Part shown: positions 5,924 to 5,939 of the stretch, piece after piece
Numbering within the stretch: position 1 is the first letter of the stretch
Layout: each line of letters begins with the position of its first letter
NCBI GenBank assembly: GCA_900545555.1
Contig: UQZI01000102.1
Span: forward strand, 1 to 5,939
Origin: an uncultured Collinsella sp.
GTDB taxonomy: Bacteria; Actinomycetota; Coriobacteriia; Coriobacteriales; Coriobacteriaceae
Length of the DNA stretch: 5,939 nucleotides
Direction: 5' to 3'
Notes under the pieces: model-generated
Told to the model about the DNA's origin: nothing
The model's database searches: none
What the model saw: only the letters and a program-made list of their open reading frames with translations
Position numbers and translations under genes: made by a program

Positions 5924-5939
5924 TCCGTACATGTACGGA
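5924..5939. repeat. 16-bp perfect palindrome at the window edge
   Basis: TCCGTACATGTACGGA is a perfect palindrome ending exactly at the last base of the window. Its CGTAC/GTACG core is also found in the central hairpin of the element at 2158-2174. It could be a regulator binding site or the tip of a second palindromic element extending beyond the window; the visible sequence cannot decide. Confidence 0.35.

Noticed and set aside
1..5939. Mobile element or CRISPR interpretation of the repeated blocks
   Set aside because: The repeats are tRNA genes, their promoters and one palindromic element; there is no transposase, integrase, cas gene or regularly spaced repeat array.

Overview
Organism: the window looks chromosomal and comes from a moderately GC-rich, Gram-positive-type bacterium. 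An actinobacterial-style GH13 alpha-glucosidase, an RsbU/RsbV/RsbW-type regulatory pair and the tRNA arrangement fit Actinomycetota, most likely Coriobacteriia (a Collinsella/Olsenella-like gut organism). This placement is from general sequence character only and is inference. Every supported gene lies on the minus strand, so the layout reads from right to left.

Right end (5939 to 5640): a 16-bp perfect GTAC-centred palindrome at the very edge, then a strong-looking tRNA promoter, tRNA-Leu(GAG), and an intrinsic terminator.

Centre (5613 to 2443): two regulatory genes. The first encodes a 781-residue PAS-GAF-PP2C (RsbU/SpoIIE-type) serine phosphatase, whose start codon lies only 26 nt beyond the tRNA-Leu terminator T-run. 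The second encodes a 248-residue protein in which an RsbV-like STAS domain and an RsbW-like HATPase kinase domain are joined in one chain. Together they look like a compact partner-switching module: the sensor phosphatase would dephosphorylate the STAS domain that the kinase domain phosphorylates. No sigma factor or other output protein is in the window. The two genes are separated by one TAG codon followed by 26 open codons in the same frame.

Left part (2399 to 1): a tRNA-Gly(GCC) gene with its own promoter and terminator, an about 100-bp imperfectly palindromic intergenic element, a cytosolic GH13 alpha-glucosidase (577 aa), and a second tRNA-Gly(GCC) cut by the window edge. The 55 visible bases of that second copy are identical to the first. 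All three tRNA promoters share a T-tract/A-tract palindrome fused to the -35 region.

The glucosidase (oligosaccharide hydrolysis) and the partner-switching pair (signal transduction) have no evident functional link. The region reads as protein-coding units alternating with single tRNA genes. No mobile element, CRISPR array or rRNA was found.
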